Assembly (NCBI RefSeq): GCF_023078475.1
Contig: NZ_CP095741.1
Coordinates: 1,984,001 to 2,048,000, forward strand
Direction of reading: 5' to 3'
Source: Luteibacter aegosomaticola
GTDB lineage: Bacteria > Pseudomonadota > Gammaproteobacteria > Xanthomonadales > Rhodanobacteraceae
DNA length: 64,000 nucleotides
The notes beneath the pieces are model-generated. The model was given only the letters and a program-made list of their open reading frames with translations, ran no database searches and was not told the DNA's origin. Position 1 is the first letter of the stretch. Each line of letters begins with the position of its first letter. The position numbers were made by a program, and so were the translations under genes. Below are positions 36,701 to 48,457 of this stretch, piece by piece.

Positions 36701-37001
36701 GGCCCTGCAGTCGCATCTCGGCGTGCGCTTCCTGCCGGCGAACAACGACCAGGTGCTGTTCTTCGAAAAGCGCTCAGGTGATGACGTCGTGCTGGTCGCG
36801 ATCAGCATGGACCCGCACAACCCGCAGGCGGCCGACCTGACCCTTCCGCTAGGTGACTGGGGCTACGGCCCTGGCGATGCGCTCGATATCCACGACCTTC
36901 TCCACACCCAACCCCTCGCCTGGCGCGGGCCCAACCAGCATGTGTGGCTCGGCCTCGGCCAGCCGTATGCGGTGTGGCATGTGCGGCTACCCGGAGTCTG
37001 A
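33729..37001 (+). CDS. glgE: Maltose-1-phosphate maltosyltransferase GlgE with extra N-terminal GH13-like domain
   Basis: 1090 residues from the ATG preceded by ACGAGG; an in-frame ATG at 33666 lacks a ribosome binding site. GlgE extends alpha-1,4-glucan with maltosyl units from maltose 1-phosphate. The canonical enzyme (usually about 660-700 residues) is the C-terminal part: nucleophile D822 in FRVDNPHTKP and acid/base E851 in LFLSEAFTRPK, 29 apart as in known GlgE. The first 330 residues are a second GH13-like barrel (YYLHPLLAGPMTGW, GVLGFRIMHPQ) in which the equivalent positions are M171 and W200. It is the first gene of the operon, and treS starts three bases after its stop. Confidence 0.95.
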   Translation: MSASMRAPFCIYYLHPLLAGPMTGWNAWIDHAASLGFRQLLIAPPFETSPAGDVFVTRDFDRMNPALGVDGDATTRLEQLAKACRARNLELWIDLPLDELASDAPVRAQHPEWFRAVATEHGTPDPRWTPSESDSARWRLNDPDVAQAATRWWVERLSRWAQVGVLGFRIMHPQRLRATLWQSLIEAVHAVSPGVSFVAWTPGDTPDELAALAGSGFDAVVNSSAWWDFRAPWFAEEAARLQAVAPAMACTEEPFATRLGDELGEENQLDHAYRRAIAFAATAPAGWLMPMGFEYAVHDALDPRRGTPVTPKDLAAKAAANLTDTVKAANQAVGEDVPATPRITTHGGIATFLTVDGADPRTAPHATLTLVNASLDREALVTAGEALAGAASHFTPWTTPDGRKVFDQGDSVVLDPGAVLTLTGTPGTPVKRKLGASVQKEALASATRAPRVVVENVQPTVDGGQFPAKRIVGQPVVVTADVYVDGHEVLAARMRYRAVDEKAWHEVELVPVNNDIHTATFTPTRIGRHEFQIEAWHDPYGSYHHELEVKHAAGVDVALELEEGRLQVEGRAKDATGPKAKALRNLAAAVAKAEGAERIELLLAETTVELMAVTDPRTRSTITPAYLLEVDRREAMFASWYELFPRSMTDDKAKHGTFRNTIARLPAIRDMGFDVLYFPPIHPIGKAFRKGPNNTLTPGPDDPGSPYAIGSSEGGHTAIHPQLGTIEDFRALRDAAHAHGLELALDFAIQCSPDHPWLKEHPEWFDWRPDGSIKYAENPPKKYQDIVNVDFYADGAVPSLWQALCDAVLFWAGEGVRTFRVDNPHTKPFPFWEWMIAKVRAKYPDALFLSEAFTRPKPMYRLAKVGYSQSYTYFTWRNSKQEFIDYLTELTTTPPKDFFRPNFFVNTPDIDPYFLQTSGRPGFLIRTALATTLSGLWGMYSGFEICEAAPMPGKEEYLDSEKYEIRIRDFNAPGNIVAEITQLNHIRRAHPALQSHLGVRFLPANNDQVLFFEKRSGDDVVLVAISMDPHNPQAADLTLPLGDWGYGPGDALDIHDLLHTQPLAWRGPNQHVWLGLGQPYAVWHVRLPGV

Positions 37002-37004
37002 TCC

Positions 37005-40318
<3,314 letters not shown>

Positions 40319-40322
<4 letters not shown>

Positions 40323-42505
40323 TCGATCCACGCACCCATGGCCTGGCCGATCGTGCCGCCGTTGACGCACTCGTCGAAGGGCGTCACGGCGATCCCTTCG
40401 CGTTGCTGGGCCCGCATGACGTCGATGGCCGGCGTAGCGTGCGCACCCTGCAACCGGGCGCGCTCGGCGTCGAGGCCATCGATGCGGATGGACGCGTGCT
40501 CGCCGAGCTGCACAAGGTGCACGACGGCGGCCTGTTCGCCGGCTTTGTCGATGGCAGCGTGCCATACCGCCTGCGCGTCCGCTGGCCGGCGGCGGCGCAC
40601 GACATGCACGACCCTTACGGCGTCGGCATGCTGCTGGGCGAGGACGACCTTGGCCGCCTGTCGGATGGCACGCATATCGAGCTGTTCCGCTGCCTGGGCG
40701 CGCACCCCATCGATGTGGATGGCGTGCACGGCGTACGCTTCGCGGTATGGGCACCCAACGCACAGCGCGTAAGCGTTGTCGGCGACTTCAATAGCTGGGA
40801 TGGCCGGCGCCATCCCATGCGCAAGCGTGTTCCGGCCGGCGTGTGGGAACTGTTCGTTCCCGGCCTGCTGCCGGGTGCGCGCTACAAGTACGAGGTGTGG
40901 GGCGCCGATGGCTCGTTGACCCAGCGAGCCGACCCGGTCGCGCTCGCGGCCGAGCTGCCGCCCGCGACGGCGTCGATCGTTGCCGACCCCCAGGCCTTTC
41001 GCTGGACCGACGATGAGTGGCTGCGCAAGCGCGGCGCGCTGCATCACGCGGGTTCACCGATTTCGATCTACGAGCTGCACCCGGGCTCGTGGCTGCGCGG
41101 CAAGGATGGCGCGGACCTGCACTGGGACGAGATCGGCGAGCGCCTGATCCCCTATGTGGCCGGCATGGGCTTTTCGCATATCGAGTTGTTACCGGTCTCG
41201 GAGCACCCGTTTGGCGGGTCGTGGGGCTACCAGCCACTAGGTCAGTTCGCGCCCACGTCGCGCTTCGGTACGCCCGAAGCGTTTGCTCGCTTCGTCGATC
41301 GCTGCCATGAAGCCGGCGTTGGCGTCATCGTCGACTGGGTGCCTGCGCATTTCCCGACCGATATCCATGGCCTCGCGCACTTCGATGGCACGCCACTCTA
41401 CGAACACGCCGACCCGCGCGAAGGCTTCCACCAGGACTGGAACACGCTGATCTACAACCTCGGCCGCAACGAGGTGTCGGCGTTCCTGATCGCCAGCGCG
41501 CTGGCGTGGCTGGAGCGTTTCCATATCGACGGCCTGCGCGTTGATGCCGTGGCCTCGATGCTCTACCGCGACTATTCGCGCAAGCACGGCGAGTGGGTGC
41601 CCAACGTCCACGGTGGTCGCGAAAACCTGGAATCGATCGCGTTCCTGCGCCGGGTGAACCAGCTTGTTGCCGAGCGCCACCCGGATTGCATGACCATCGC
41701 CGAGGAATCCACGGCGTGGCCCGGCGTGACCAGGCCGGTGGGCGAGGGCGGTCTGGGCTTCACCTTCAAGTGGAACATGGGCTGGATGCACGACTCGCTC
41801 GAGTACATGTCGCGCGACCCGATCCACCGCCGCTGGCACCACGGCGAGATGACCTTCAGCATGATCTACGCGTACTCGGAGAAGTACGTCCTGCCGCTGT
41901 CCCACGATGAAGTGGTGCACGGCAAGCGATCGCTGCTTGGCCGCATGCCGGGCGATGAGTGGCAGCGCTTCGCCAACCTGCGCGCCTATTACGGTTTCAT
42001 GTGGGGCCACCCCGGGAAGAAACTGCTGTTCACCGGTGGCGAGATCGCCCAGCCGCACGAGTGGAACCATGATGCGCAGATCGCCTGGGAACTGCTGGAT
42101 GCGCCGCTGCATCTCGGCATGCAGAAGCTGGTGCGCGATCTCAATCGCTTCTTTGGTTCCACGCCAGCCCTGCATGCGTGGGATACCGACCCGCGTGGCT
42201 TCCGCTGGGTGATCGGCGACGACGCCGACCAGAGCGTGTTTGCGTGGTTGCGCATCGCTGAGCACGGCCGCCCCGTGCTGGTCATAAGCAACATGACCCC
42301 GTCGCCGAAGCACAGCTTCCGCATTGGCGTACCCGAAGGCGGCCGCTGGCGCGAGGCGATCAATACCGATGCCAGCGAGTACGGTGGATCAGGCGTGGGC
42401 AACGAAGGGGAGCGCCATGCGCAGGATGTGCCCGCCCACGGCTTTGATCGCTCGCTGGTCCTAAGCCTGCCACCGCTTGCCACGCTGATGTTCGTGGCTG
42501 ATTGA
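40319..42505 (+). CDS. glgB: 1,4-alpha-glucan branching enzyme
   Basis: 728 residues from a GTG overlapping the treS stop (GTGA). It carries N-terminal carbohydrate-binding domains of CBM48 type ([21 protein letters not shown]) and then the GH13 barrel with nucleophile D409 ([11 protein letters not shown]), acid/base E462 (TIAEESTAW) and [10 protein letters not shown]. Length and spacing match E. coli GlgB (D405/E458). It introduces alpha-1,6 branches into glucan made by GlgE. Confidence 0.97.
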
Positions 42506-42516
42506 CGAGGAACGCG

Positions 42517-44625
42517 ATGCCCGCACTACCCGAACGTATGCAATCCGGATCGCCGTATCCGCTGGGCGCCACGTGCGATGGCATGGGAACGAACTTCGCC
42601 GTGTTCTCCGCCCACGCGGAACGCATGGAGCTCTGCCTGTTCGACCCTTCCGGTAAGCGTGAGATCGCCCGTTACGACCTGCCTGAGTGCACCGACGAGG
42701 TCTGGCACGGTTACCTGCCGCGCGTCCGTGGCGGCGCACTTTATGGATTCCGCGCCCATGGCCCCTACGCGCCGGAAGAGGGCCACCGGTTCAACCCGAA
42801 CAAGCTGCTCCTGGATCCCTACGCGCGGCTGCTGCACGGCCAGGTGCGCTGGTCCGATGCCTTGCACGGCTACCGCGTGGCCTCCCCGCGAGCCGATCTC
42901 TCGTTCGACCGCCGCGATAGCGCGGCGGCGATGCCCAAGGCCGTGGTGGTCGATGAGCCCATGCACTGGACCCAGGGCAACCGGCCGCATACGCCGTGGA
43001 ACGAAACGGTGGTGTACGAGACCCACCTGAAGGGCTTTACCCGCAACCTCAAGCGCATCCGCCAGCATGAGCGCGGCACCTTCATCGCGCTGGCCGACCC
43101 GTATGTCATCGATTACCTGGTCAAGCTCGGCGTCACCGCAGTGGAACTGCTTCCGGTGCACGCGTTCCTGCAGGATCGCCGGCTCACTGAAATGAAGCTG
43201 CGTAACTACTGGGGCTACAACACGCTGGCATTCTTCGCCCCGGAGCCGGCCTACCTCGCGGAGGGTGCGCTCAACGAGATTCGTGCCGCGGTGCAGGCGC
43301 TGCACGCGGCGGGCATCGAGGTGATCCTCGACGTGGTCTACAACCACACCTGCGAGGGGAGCGAGCTGGGCACGACCATGTCGTTCCGCGGCCTCGATAA
43401 CGCGAGCTACTACCGGCTCATGCCGGATAACCCGCGCTACTGCATCAACGACACCGGCACCGGAAATACCGTGAATACCGCGCACCCGCGGGTGCTCCAG
43501 CTGGTGATGGATTCGCTGCGCTATTGGACGAATACGTTCCACGTGGACGGCTTCCGCTTTGACCTTGGCGTAAGCCTGGGTCGCGAGGAAAACGGGTTCG
43601 ACCCGAACTGCGGCCTGTTCGATGCCATGCGCCAGGATCCGGTGCTCGCCAATGTGAAGCTGATCTCCGAGCCCTGGGATATTGGCCCGGGCGGCTACCA
43701 GCTGGGCAACCATCCGCCAGGTTTCGCGGAGTGGAACGGCAAGTTCCGCGATGACGTGCGCAAGTTCTGGAAGGGCGATTCGAACATGCGCGGCATTTTG
43801 GCCGGAAGGCTACAGGCGTCGGGCGAGCTGTTCGATCACCAGCGGCGCAAGCCGTGGGCGTCGGTGAACTTCCTCACCGCGCATGATGGCTTCACGCTGG
43901 AAGACCTGGTCAGCTACAACGATAAGCACAACATGGCCAACGGCGAGGAGAACCGCGACGGCGGCAATGACAACGAAAGTTATAACTACGGCGTGGAAGG
44001 CCCGACCGACGATCCGGCGATCCGGCTGGCGCGTGACCGGGTGAAGCGCGCGATGCTGTCCACGATGTTTTTTTCGCATGGCACGCCGATGCTTCTGGGT
44101 GGCGATGAGTTTGGCCGCACGCAGGATGGCAACAATAATGCGTACTGCCAGGATAACGAGCTTTCGTGGTTCGACTGGAAGCTGGCGACCTCCGAGCGGG
44201 GCAAGGATCTGACCGACTTCGTCGGCCGCCTCGTCCGCCTGCGTGAGCAACACCCGACCTTGCGCGCTGCGCACTTCCTGCGCGGCGATACCGACGTGCT
44301 GCCGGGCATCCGGGAGGTTGCGTGGTTCGACGAGAGCGGTGCGGAGATGACCCAGGAGACCTGGGGCTACACCGAAGGGCGCCTGCTCGCGCTGCGCCGG
44401 GCCCAGTCCTATGGCGAGAAACGCGCGGACGTGACCCTGGTCATGATCAACGCGACGCCCGAAATGCATGTCTTCCACCTGCCGCAGCCGGGTGTCGCCT
44501 GGCGCCGGCGCTGCAACAGTGCTGAGCCGAACGCGGCCGAAGCGGCCTGGACCGAGCCGACGATCGAGGTGGAAGGGCGTAGCGTGGTGCTGCTTGCCGC
44601 GACGGCGAGGGTGGAGCCTGCATGA
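42517..44625 (+). CDS. glgX: Glycogen debranching enzyme (isoamylase type, GlgX/TreX)
   Basis: 702 residues from the ATG preceded by GAGGAA; a TTG at 42502 in frame is less likely. An N-terminal CBM48 (GTNFAVFSAHAERMELCLF) precedes a GH13 barrel with D349 (GFRFDLGVSLGRE), E385 (LISEPWDIGPGGY) and FLTAHDGFTLEDLVSYN. It hydrolyses alpha-1,6 branch points, releasing linear maltodextrins. In this operon it fills the TreX role that feeds TreY and TreZ. Its stop overlaps the treZ ATG. Confidence 0.97.
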   Translation: MPALPERMQSGSPYPLGATCDGMGTNFAVFSAHAERMELCLFDPSGKREIARYDLPECTDEVWHGYLPRVRGGALYGFRAHGPYAPEEGHRFNPNKLLLDPYARLLHGQVRWSDALHGYRVASPRADLSFDRRDSAAAMPKAVVVDEPMHWTQGNRPHTPWNETVVYETHLKGFTRNLKRIRQHERGTFIALADPYVIDYLVKLGVTAVELLPVHAFLQDRRLTEMKLRNYWGYNTLAFFAPEPAYLAEGALNEIRAAVQALHAAGIEVILDVVYNHTCEGSELGTTMSFRGLDNASYYRLMPDNPRYCINDTGTGNTVNTAHPRVLQLVMDSLRYWTNTFHVDGFRFDLGVSLGREENGFDPNCGLFDAMRQDPVLANVKLISEPWDIGPGGYQLGNHPPGFAEWNGKFRDDVRKFWKGDSNMRGILAGRLQASGELFDHQRRKPWASVNFLTAHDGFTLEDLVSYNDKHNMANGEENRDGGNDNESYNYGVEGPTDDPAIRLARDRVKRAMLSTMFFSHGTPMLLGGDEFGRTQDGNNNAYCQDNELSWFDWKLATSERGKDLTDFVGRLVRLREQHPTLRAAHFLRGDTDVLPGIREVAWFDESGAEMTQETWGYTEGRLLALRRAQSYGEKRADVTLVMINATPEMHVFHLPQPGVAWRRRCNSAEPNAAEAAWTEPTIEVEGRSVVLLAATARVEPA

Positions 44626-46376
44626 GCGCACGTTTCGCCCACGCGATGCCGTACGGTGCGCGCCTCATGGGCGATGGGAGCACGCGCTTCCGCCTGTGGG
44701 CACCCGATGTGGAGGCGGTGACGCTGGAGTGCGAGGACGGGCATACCGCGGCGATGCGTGCGTTGGATGACGGCTGGTTCGAATGCATCTGCCCGCGCGG
44801 CGTGGGTTGTGCGTATCGCTTCCGCCTGGGCGAGGAGCTCGCCGTGCCCGACCCGGCTTCGCGGCAGCAGCGCGGAGGCGATGTCCACGGCTTCAGCGTG
44901 GTGGTGGACCCTTCCGCTTACGCATGGAAAAACGACGGATGGCAAGGCCGGCCCTGGCGCGAGACCGTGTTGTACGAACTGCATGTGGGTGCCCTGGGTG
45001 GCTTCGCCGGCGTCGAAGCGCTGCTGCCTCAGCTCGCCGGGCTGGGCGTGACCGCCGTGGAGCTGATGCCGGTCGCCGAGTTCGCAGGTGCACGCAACTG
45101 GGGTTACGACGGCGTGCTGCCGTATGCACCCGCGGCCGCCTATGGCACGCCGGACGAACTGAAGTCGCTCGTCGATACGGCACATGGGCTGGGCCTCATG
45201 GTGTTCCTTGACGTGGTCTATAACCACTTCGGCCCCGAGGGCAATTACCTGCACGCCTATGCGTCGGGCTTCTTCGACCAGGCTGCCGACACCCCGTGGG
45301 GTTCGGCGATCGGCGTCTCCACGCCGCAGGTCGGCGATTTCTTCGTGCACAACGCGCTGTACTGGATCGACGAGTTCCAGGTCGACGGCCTGCGTTTCGA
45401 CGCCGTGCATGCCATCGGCAATCCGGGCTGGCTCTCGGCGTTGGCGGCACGGGTGCATGCGGCGGTGGGGAATCGACGTCATGTCCATCTGGTGCTCGAG
45501 AATGAAGCGAACCAGGCGGGCCTGCTCGGCCGCGGCCGTTTCGATGCCCAATGGAATGACGATTTCCACAACGCACTGCATGTGCTTCTGACGGGTGAGA
45601 ACGAAGGCTATTACGCGCACTACGCGGATGCGCCGATGGCGAAGTTGCTGCGCTCGTTGCGCGAAGGCTTCGCATTCCAGGGTGAGGCGTTCGCGGGCCG
45701 CCGGCGCGGGGAGCCCAGTGGGCACCTGCCGCCCTCGCGCTTCGTGAACTTCCTGCAGAACCACGACCAGATCGGCAACCGCGCCTTTGGCGACCGGCTC
45801 ACGTCGCTGCTCGAACCGGCGCAGATCGAGGCAGCGCTTGTGCTGTTGTTGCTCGCACCGTTCGTCCCGATGCTCTTCATGGGCGAGGAGTGGGGTAGCC
45901 GCACGCCTTTCCAGTTCTTCACCGATTTTCCCGACGAAGCCCTGCGCACGGCCGTGCGCGAAGGGCGGCGCAAGGAGTTCGCGGCGTTCACGCACTTCGG
46001 CGGGGATGCGATCCCGGATCCGGGTGCGGAGGAGACCTTCCTCGGCTCAACCCCTGAACGCGACGCGGAGTTGGGCGATGCGCGGCACGCCCTGGTCAAG
46101 CGGCTGATCACCCTGCGCGCAAAGCACATCGCGCCGCATATCGATACCGCCACCACCAAGGGTGCCGATGCGCTCGGTGACAGGGCCCTTGTCGCTCGCT
46201 GGGCGCTGGGCGGCGGCACGTTGTCGCTCTTCGTGAACCTGGGCGATGCCGATGTGCCCATCGAGCCGCCACCTTCGCCGGCCGCCGCCTGGCTGCATGG
46301 CGATGCCGCCGATATCGCTTCCCTCGCGCGCGGGCTGTTGCCGGCGCGCCGTGCCCTTGCCTGCCTGGAGTCCTGA
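44622..46376 (+). CDS. treZ: Malto-oligosyltrehalose trehalohydrolase
   Basis: 584 residues from the ATG overlapping glgX (ATGA). TreZ releases trehalose from maltooligosyltrehalose made by TreY. The N-terminal CBM48-like domain (GSTRFRLWAPDVEAVTLEC) is followed by a GH13 barrel with D260 (GLRFDAVHAIG), E293 (LVLENEANQ) and NHDQIGNRAFGDRL. malQ begins two bases after the stop. Separation from its partner treY by malQ is a little unusual but common in this group. Confidence 0.96.
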   Translation: MSARFAHAMPYGARLMGDGSTRFRLWAPDVEAVTLECEDGHTAAMRALDDGWFECICPRGVGCAYRFRLGEELAVPDPASRQQRGGDVHGFSVVVDPSAYAWKNDGWQGRPWRETVLYELHVGALGGFAGVEALLPQLAGLGVTAVELMPVAEFAGARNWGYDGVLPYAPAAAYGTPDELKSLVDTAHGLGLMVFLDVVYNHFGPEGNYLHAYASGFFDQAADTPWGSAIGVSTPQVGDFFVHNALYWIDEFQVDGLRFDAVHAIGNPGWLSALAARVHAAVGNRRHVHLVLENEANQAGLLGRGRFDAQWNDDFHNALHVLLTGENEGYYAHYADAPMAKLLRSLREGFAFQGEAFAGRRRGEPSGHLPPSRFVNFLQNHDQIGNRAFGDRLTSLLEPAQIEAALVLLLLAPFVPMLFMGEEWGSRTPFQFFTDFPDEALRTAVREGRRKEFAAFTHFGGDAIPDPGAEETFLGSTPERDAELGDARHALVKRLITLRAKHIAPHIDTATTKGADALGDRALVARWALGGGTLSLFVNLGDADVPIEPPPSPAAAWLHGDAADIASLARGLLPARRALACLES

Positions 46377-46378
46377 CC

Positions 46379-48457
46379 GTGAACGCCCCCCTCGACGATC
46401 GTCTCGCACAGCTGGCCGAACAAGCGGGCGTGGATGTGCATTGGCGCGATGCGCTGGATCGTCCCCAGACGGTGCCCGAGGACACCTTGCGCGCGGTACT
46501 GCGCGCCCTCGGCTTGCCGGCAGACAACGCCGATGATGTGGAAGAAAGCTTGCAACGCATTGCCCAGGAGCGCTCGGGCAGCGTCCTGCCTCGGATGATT
46601 ACGGCGGATATCGGCACCCCCATCGACCTGCCGCCCGCGCCACGGGGCAGGGCGTGGAAACTGCTCGGTGAGGGCGATGTGCTTATCGGCGAGGGCGAAC
46701 TGCCCTCGAGCGAGACGCGGATCCCCGGGCCCGCCAAGCCGGGCTACTACACCCTGTTCCTCGACGATGCCGAGGTCGCGGTGGCCGTGGCGCCGCCGCG
46801 CGCGTTCAGCGTCGCGGACATTGAAGGTGCGCGCCGCCCCTGGGGCATGGCCGTCCAGGTCTCTGGCTTGCGCCGGCCGGGTGACGGCGGCATCGGCGAT
46901 TTCACCGCGCTATCGCTATGCGCCCGTGCCTCGGCGGAGAAGGGCGCCGATGCGCTGGCGATCAGTCCGGTGCACGCCTTGTTCGCAGCGGCACCGGAAC
47001 GGTACAGCCCTTATGCGCCATCGAGCAGGCTGTTCCTCAACGGCTTGTATATCGATCCGGTGCAGACCAGCGGCGAGCCCACCGTACGTGCCGTGATCGA
47101 TACGCACAACCTGCGCCAGGAGCTGGCGGAACTGGAGTGGCTCGAGCTGATCGACTGGCCGCGCGCAGCGCGTGCGCGCATGACGATCCTGCGCTCGGTG
47201 TATGAGTGGGCTTCCGTCGACCTGGCCCATGCCGATCGCTTTGCGGCGTTCCGCCGCGAACACGGCGAAGCGCTCGAGCGGCACGCCCGCTTCGAAGCCT
47301 TGCATGCCGATTTCACCGCGCATGGCCGGCCGGGCGGCTGGCAAGGCTGGCCTGCCGGGTTCCATGACCCGGCGAGCCCGGAGGTAGCCTCGTTCGCCCG
47401 CGAACATGCGCGCGAAGTGGGCTTCCACGCCTGGCTGCAGTGGCTGGCGGCGCAAGGCTTGTCGGGCGCGCAGAAAGCGGCACGCGATGCGGGCATGAAG
47501 ATCGGACTCATCGCCGACCTCGCCGTGGGCGCGGACTCCGGCGGTAGCCATGCCTGGGCTCATCAGGCCGAGGTCCTGAAGGGGCTTTCCGTGGGCGCGC
47601 CGCCCGATGCGCTGAACCGGCTCGGCCAGGATTGGGGTCTCACCACGTTCTCGCCGCGCGGTTTGCGTGAGACCGGCTTCCGCGGCTTTATCGGCATGCT
47701 GCGTGCCGCGCTGGCCTATGCAGGCGGTGTGCGCATCGACCATATCCTCGGCCTGAAGCGCCTGTGGATGGTGCCGCATGGCGCCGGTGCCACCGAGGGC
47801 GCGTACGTGCGCTACCCGCTGCAGGACTTGCTGCGTCTGATCGCGCTGGAGAGCCACCTGCATCGCGCGGTCATCATCGGCGAAGATCTCGGCACCGTGC
47901 CGGCCGACTTCCGCCAGGCGATCGGCGAGAAGTGCGTGCTCGGTATCCGCGTGTTGTGGTTTGAGCGCGCCGCGGACGGCGGCTTCGTGTCGCCACGCGA
48001 GTGGTCGAACACCGCGATGGCGACGACCAGTACCCACGATGTGCCGACGGTCGCTGGCTGGTGGAGTGGCCGCGATATCGAATGGCGCAAGCGTACCGGC
48101 CTCGATGATCCTTCCATCGACGAGGCGGCCCAGCGTGACGTGGACCGCCATCGGCTATGGAGTGCGATGTACGCATCGAACTCTGCGTATAACGAGGAAG
48201 CACCGCCCGCGCCAGATGACATCTCGCCGGTCGTCGTGGCGGCCGCGAAGCACGTGTCGCAGGCACCCGCGCCCATCGCCATCTTCCCCGTGGAAGATGT
48301 GCTGGGCTTGCACGAGCAGCCCAACCTCCCGGGTCCGACGGATGCCGTGCACCCGAACTGGCGGCGGCGCATGCCTGATTCATCATCACGGCTGTTCGAT
48401 GGCCCTATCGCCCACGCCGTCAGTGCGGCCATCGACCAGACCCGGAACCGGACGTGA
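46379..48457 (+). CDS. malQ: 4-alpha-glucanotransferase (amylomaltase)
   Basis: 692 residues from GTG. GH77 enzyme transferring alpha-1,4-glucan segments between maltodextrins. Catalytic D454 (GGVRIDHILGLKR), E502 (IIGEDLGTVP) and STHDVPTVAGWW are visible. The first 130 residues form the N-terminal extension found in long proteobacterial MalQ proteins. In this operon it probably recycles chains too short for TreY. Its stop overlaps the treY GTG. Confidence 0.96.
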   Translation: MNAPLDDRLAQLAEQAGVDVHWRDALDRPQTVPEDTLRAVLRALGLPADNADDVEESLQRIAQERSGSVLPRMITADIGTPIDLPPAPRGRAWKLLGEGDVLIGEGELPSSETRIPGPAKPGYYTLFLDDAEVAVAVAPPRAFSVADIEGARRPWGMAVQVSGLRRPGDGGIGDFTALSLCARASAEKGADALAISPVHALFAAAPERYSPYAPSSRLFLNGLYIDPVQTSGEPTVRAVIDTHNLRQELAELEWLELIDWPRAARARMTILRSVYEWASVDLAHADRFAAFRREHGEALERHARFEALHADFTAHGRPGGWQGWPAGFHDPASPEVASFAREHAREVGFHAWLQWLAAQGLSGAQKAARDAGMKIGLIADLAVGADSGGSHAWAHQAEVLKGLSVGAPPDALNRLGQDWGLTTFSPRGLRETGFRGFIGMLRAALAYAGGVRIDHILGLKRLWMVPHGAGATEGAYVRYPLQDLLRLIALESHLHRAVIIGEDLGTVPADFRQAIGEKCVLGIRVLWFERAADGGFVSPREWSNTAMATTSTHDVPTVAGWWSGRDIEWRKRTGLDDPSIDEAAQRDVDRHRLWSAMYASNSAYNEEAPPAPDDISPVVVAAAKHVSQAPAPIAIFPVEDVLGLHEQPNLPGPTDAVHPNWRRRMPDSSSRLFDGPIAHAVSAAIDQTRNRT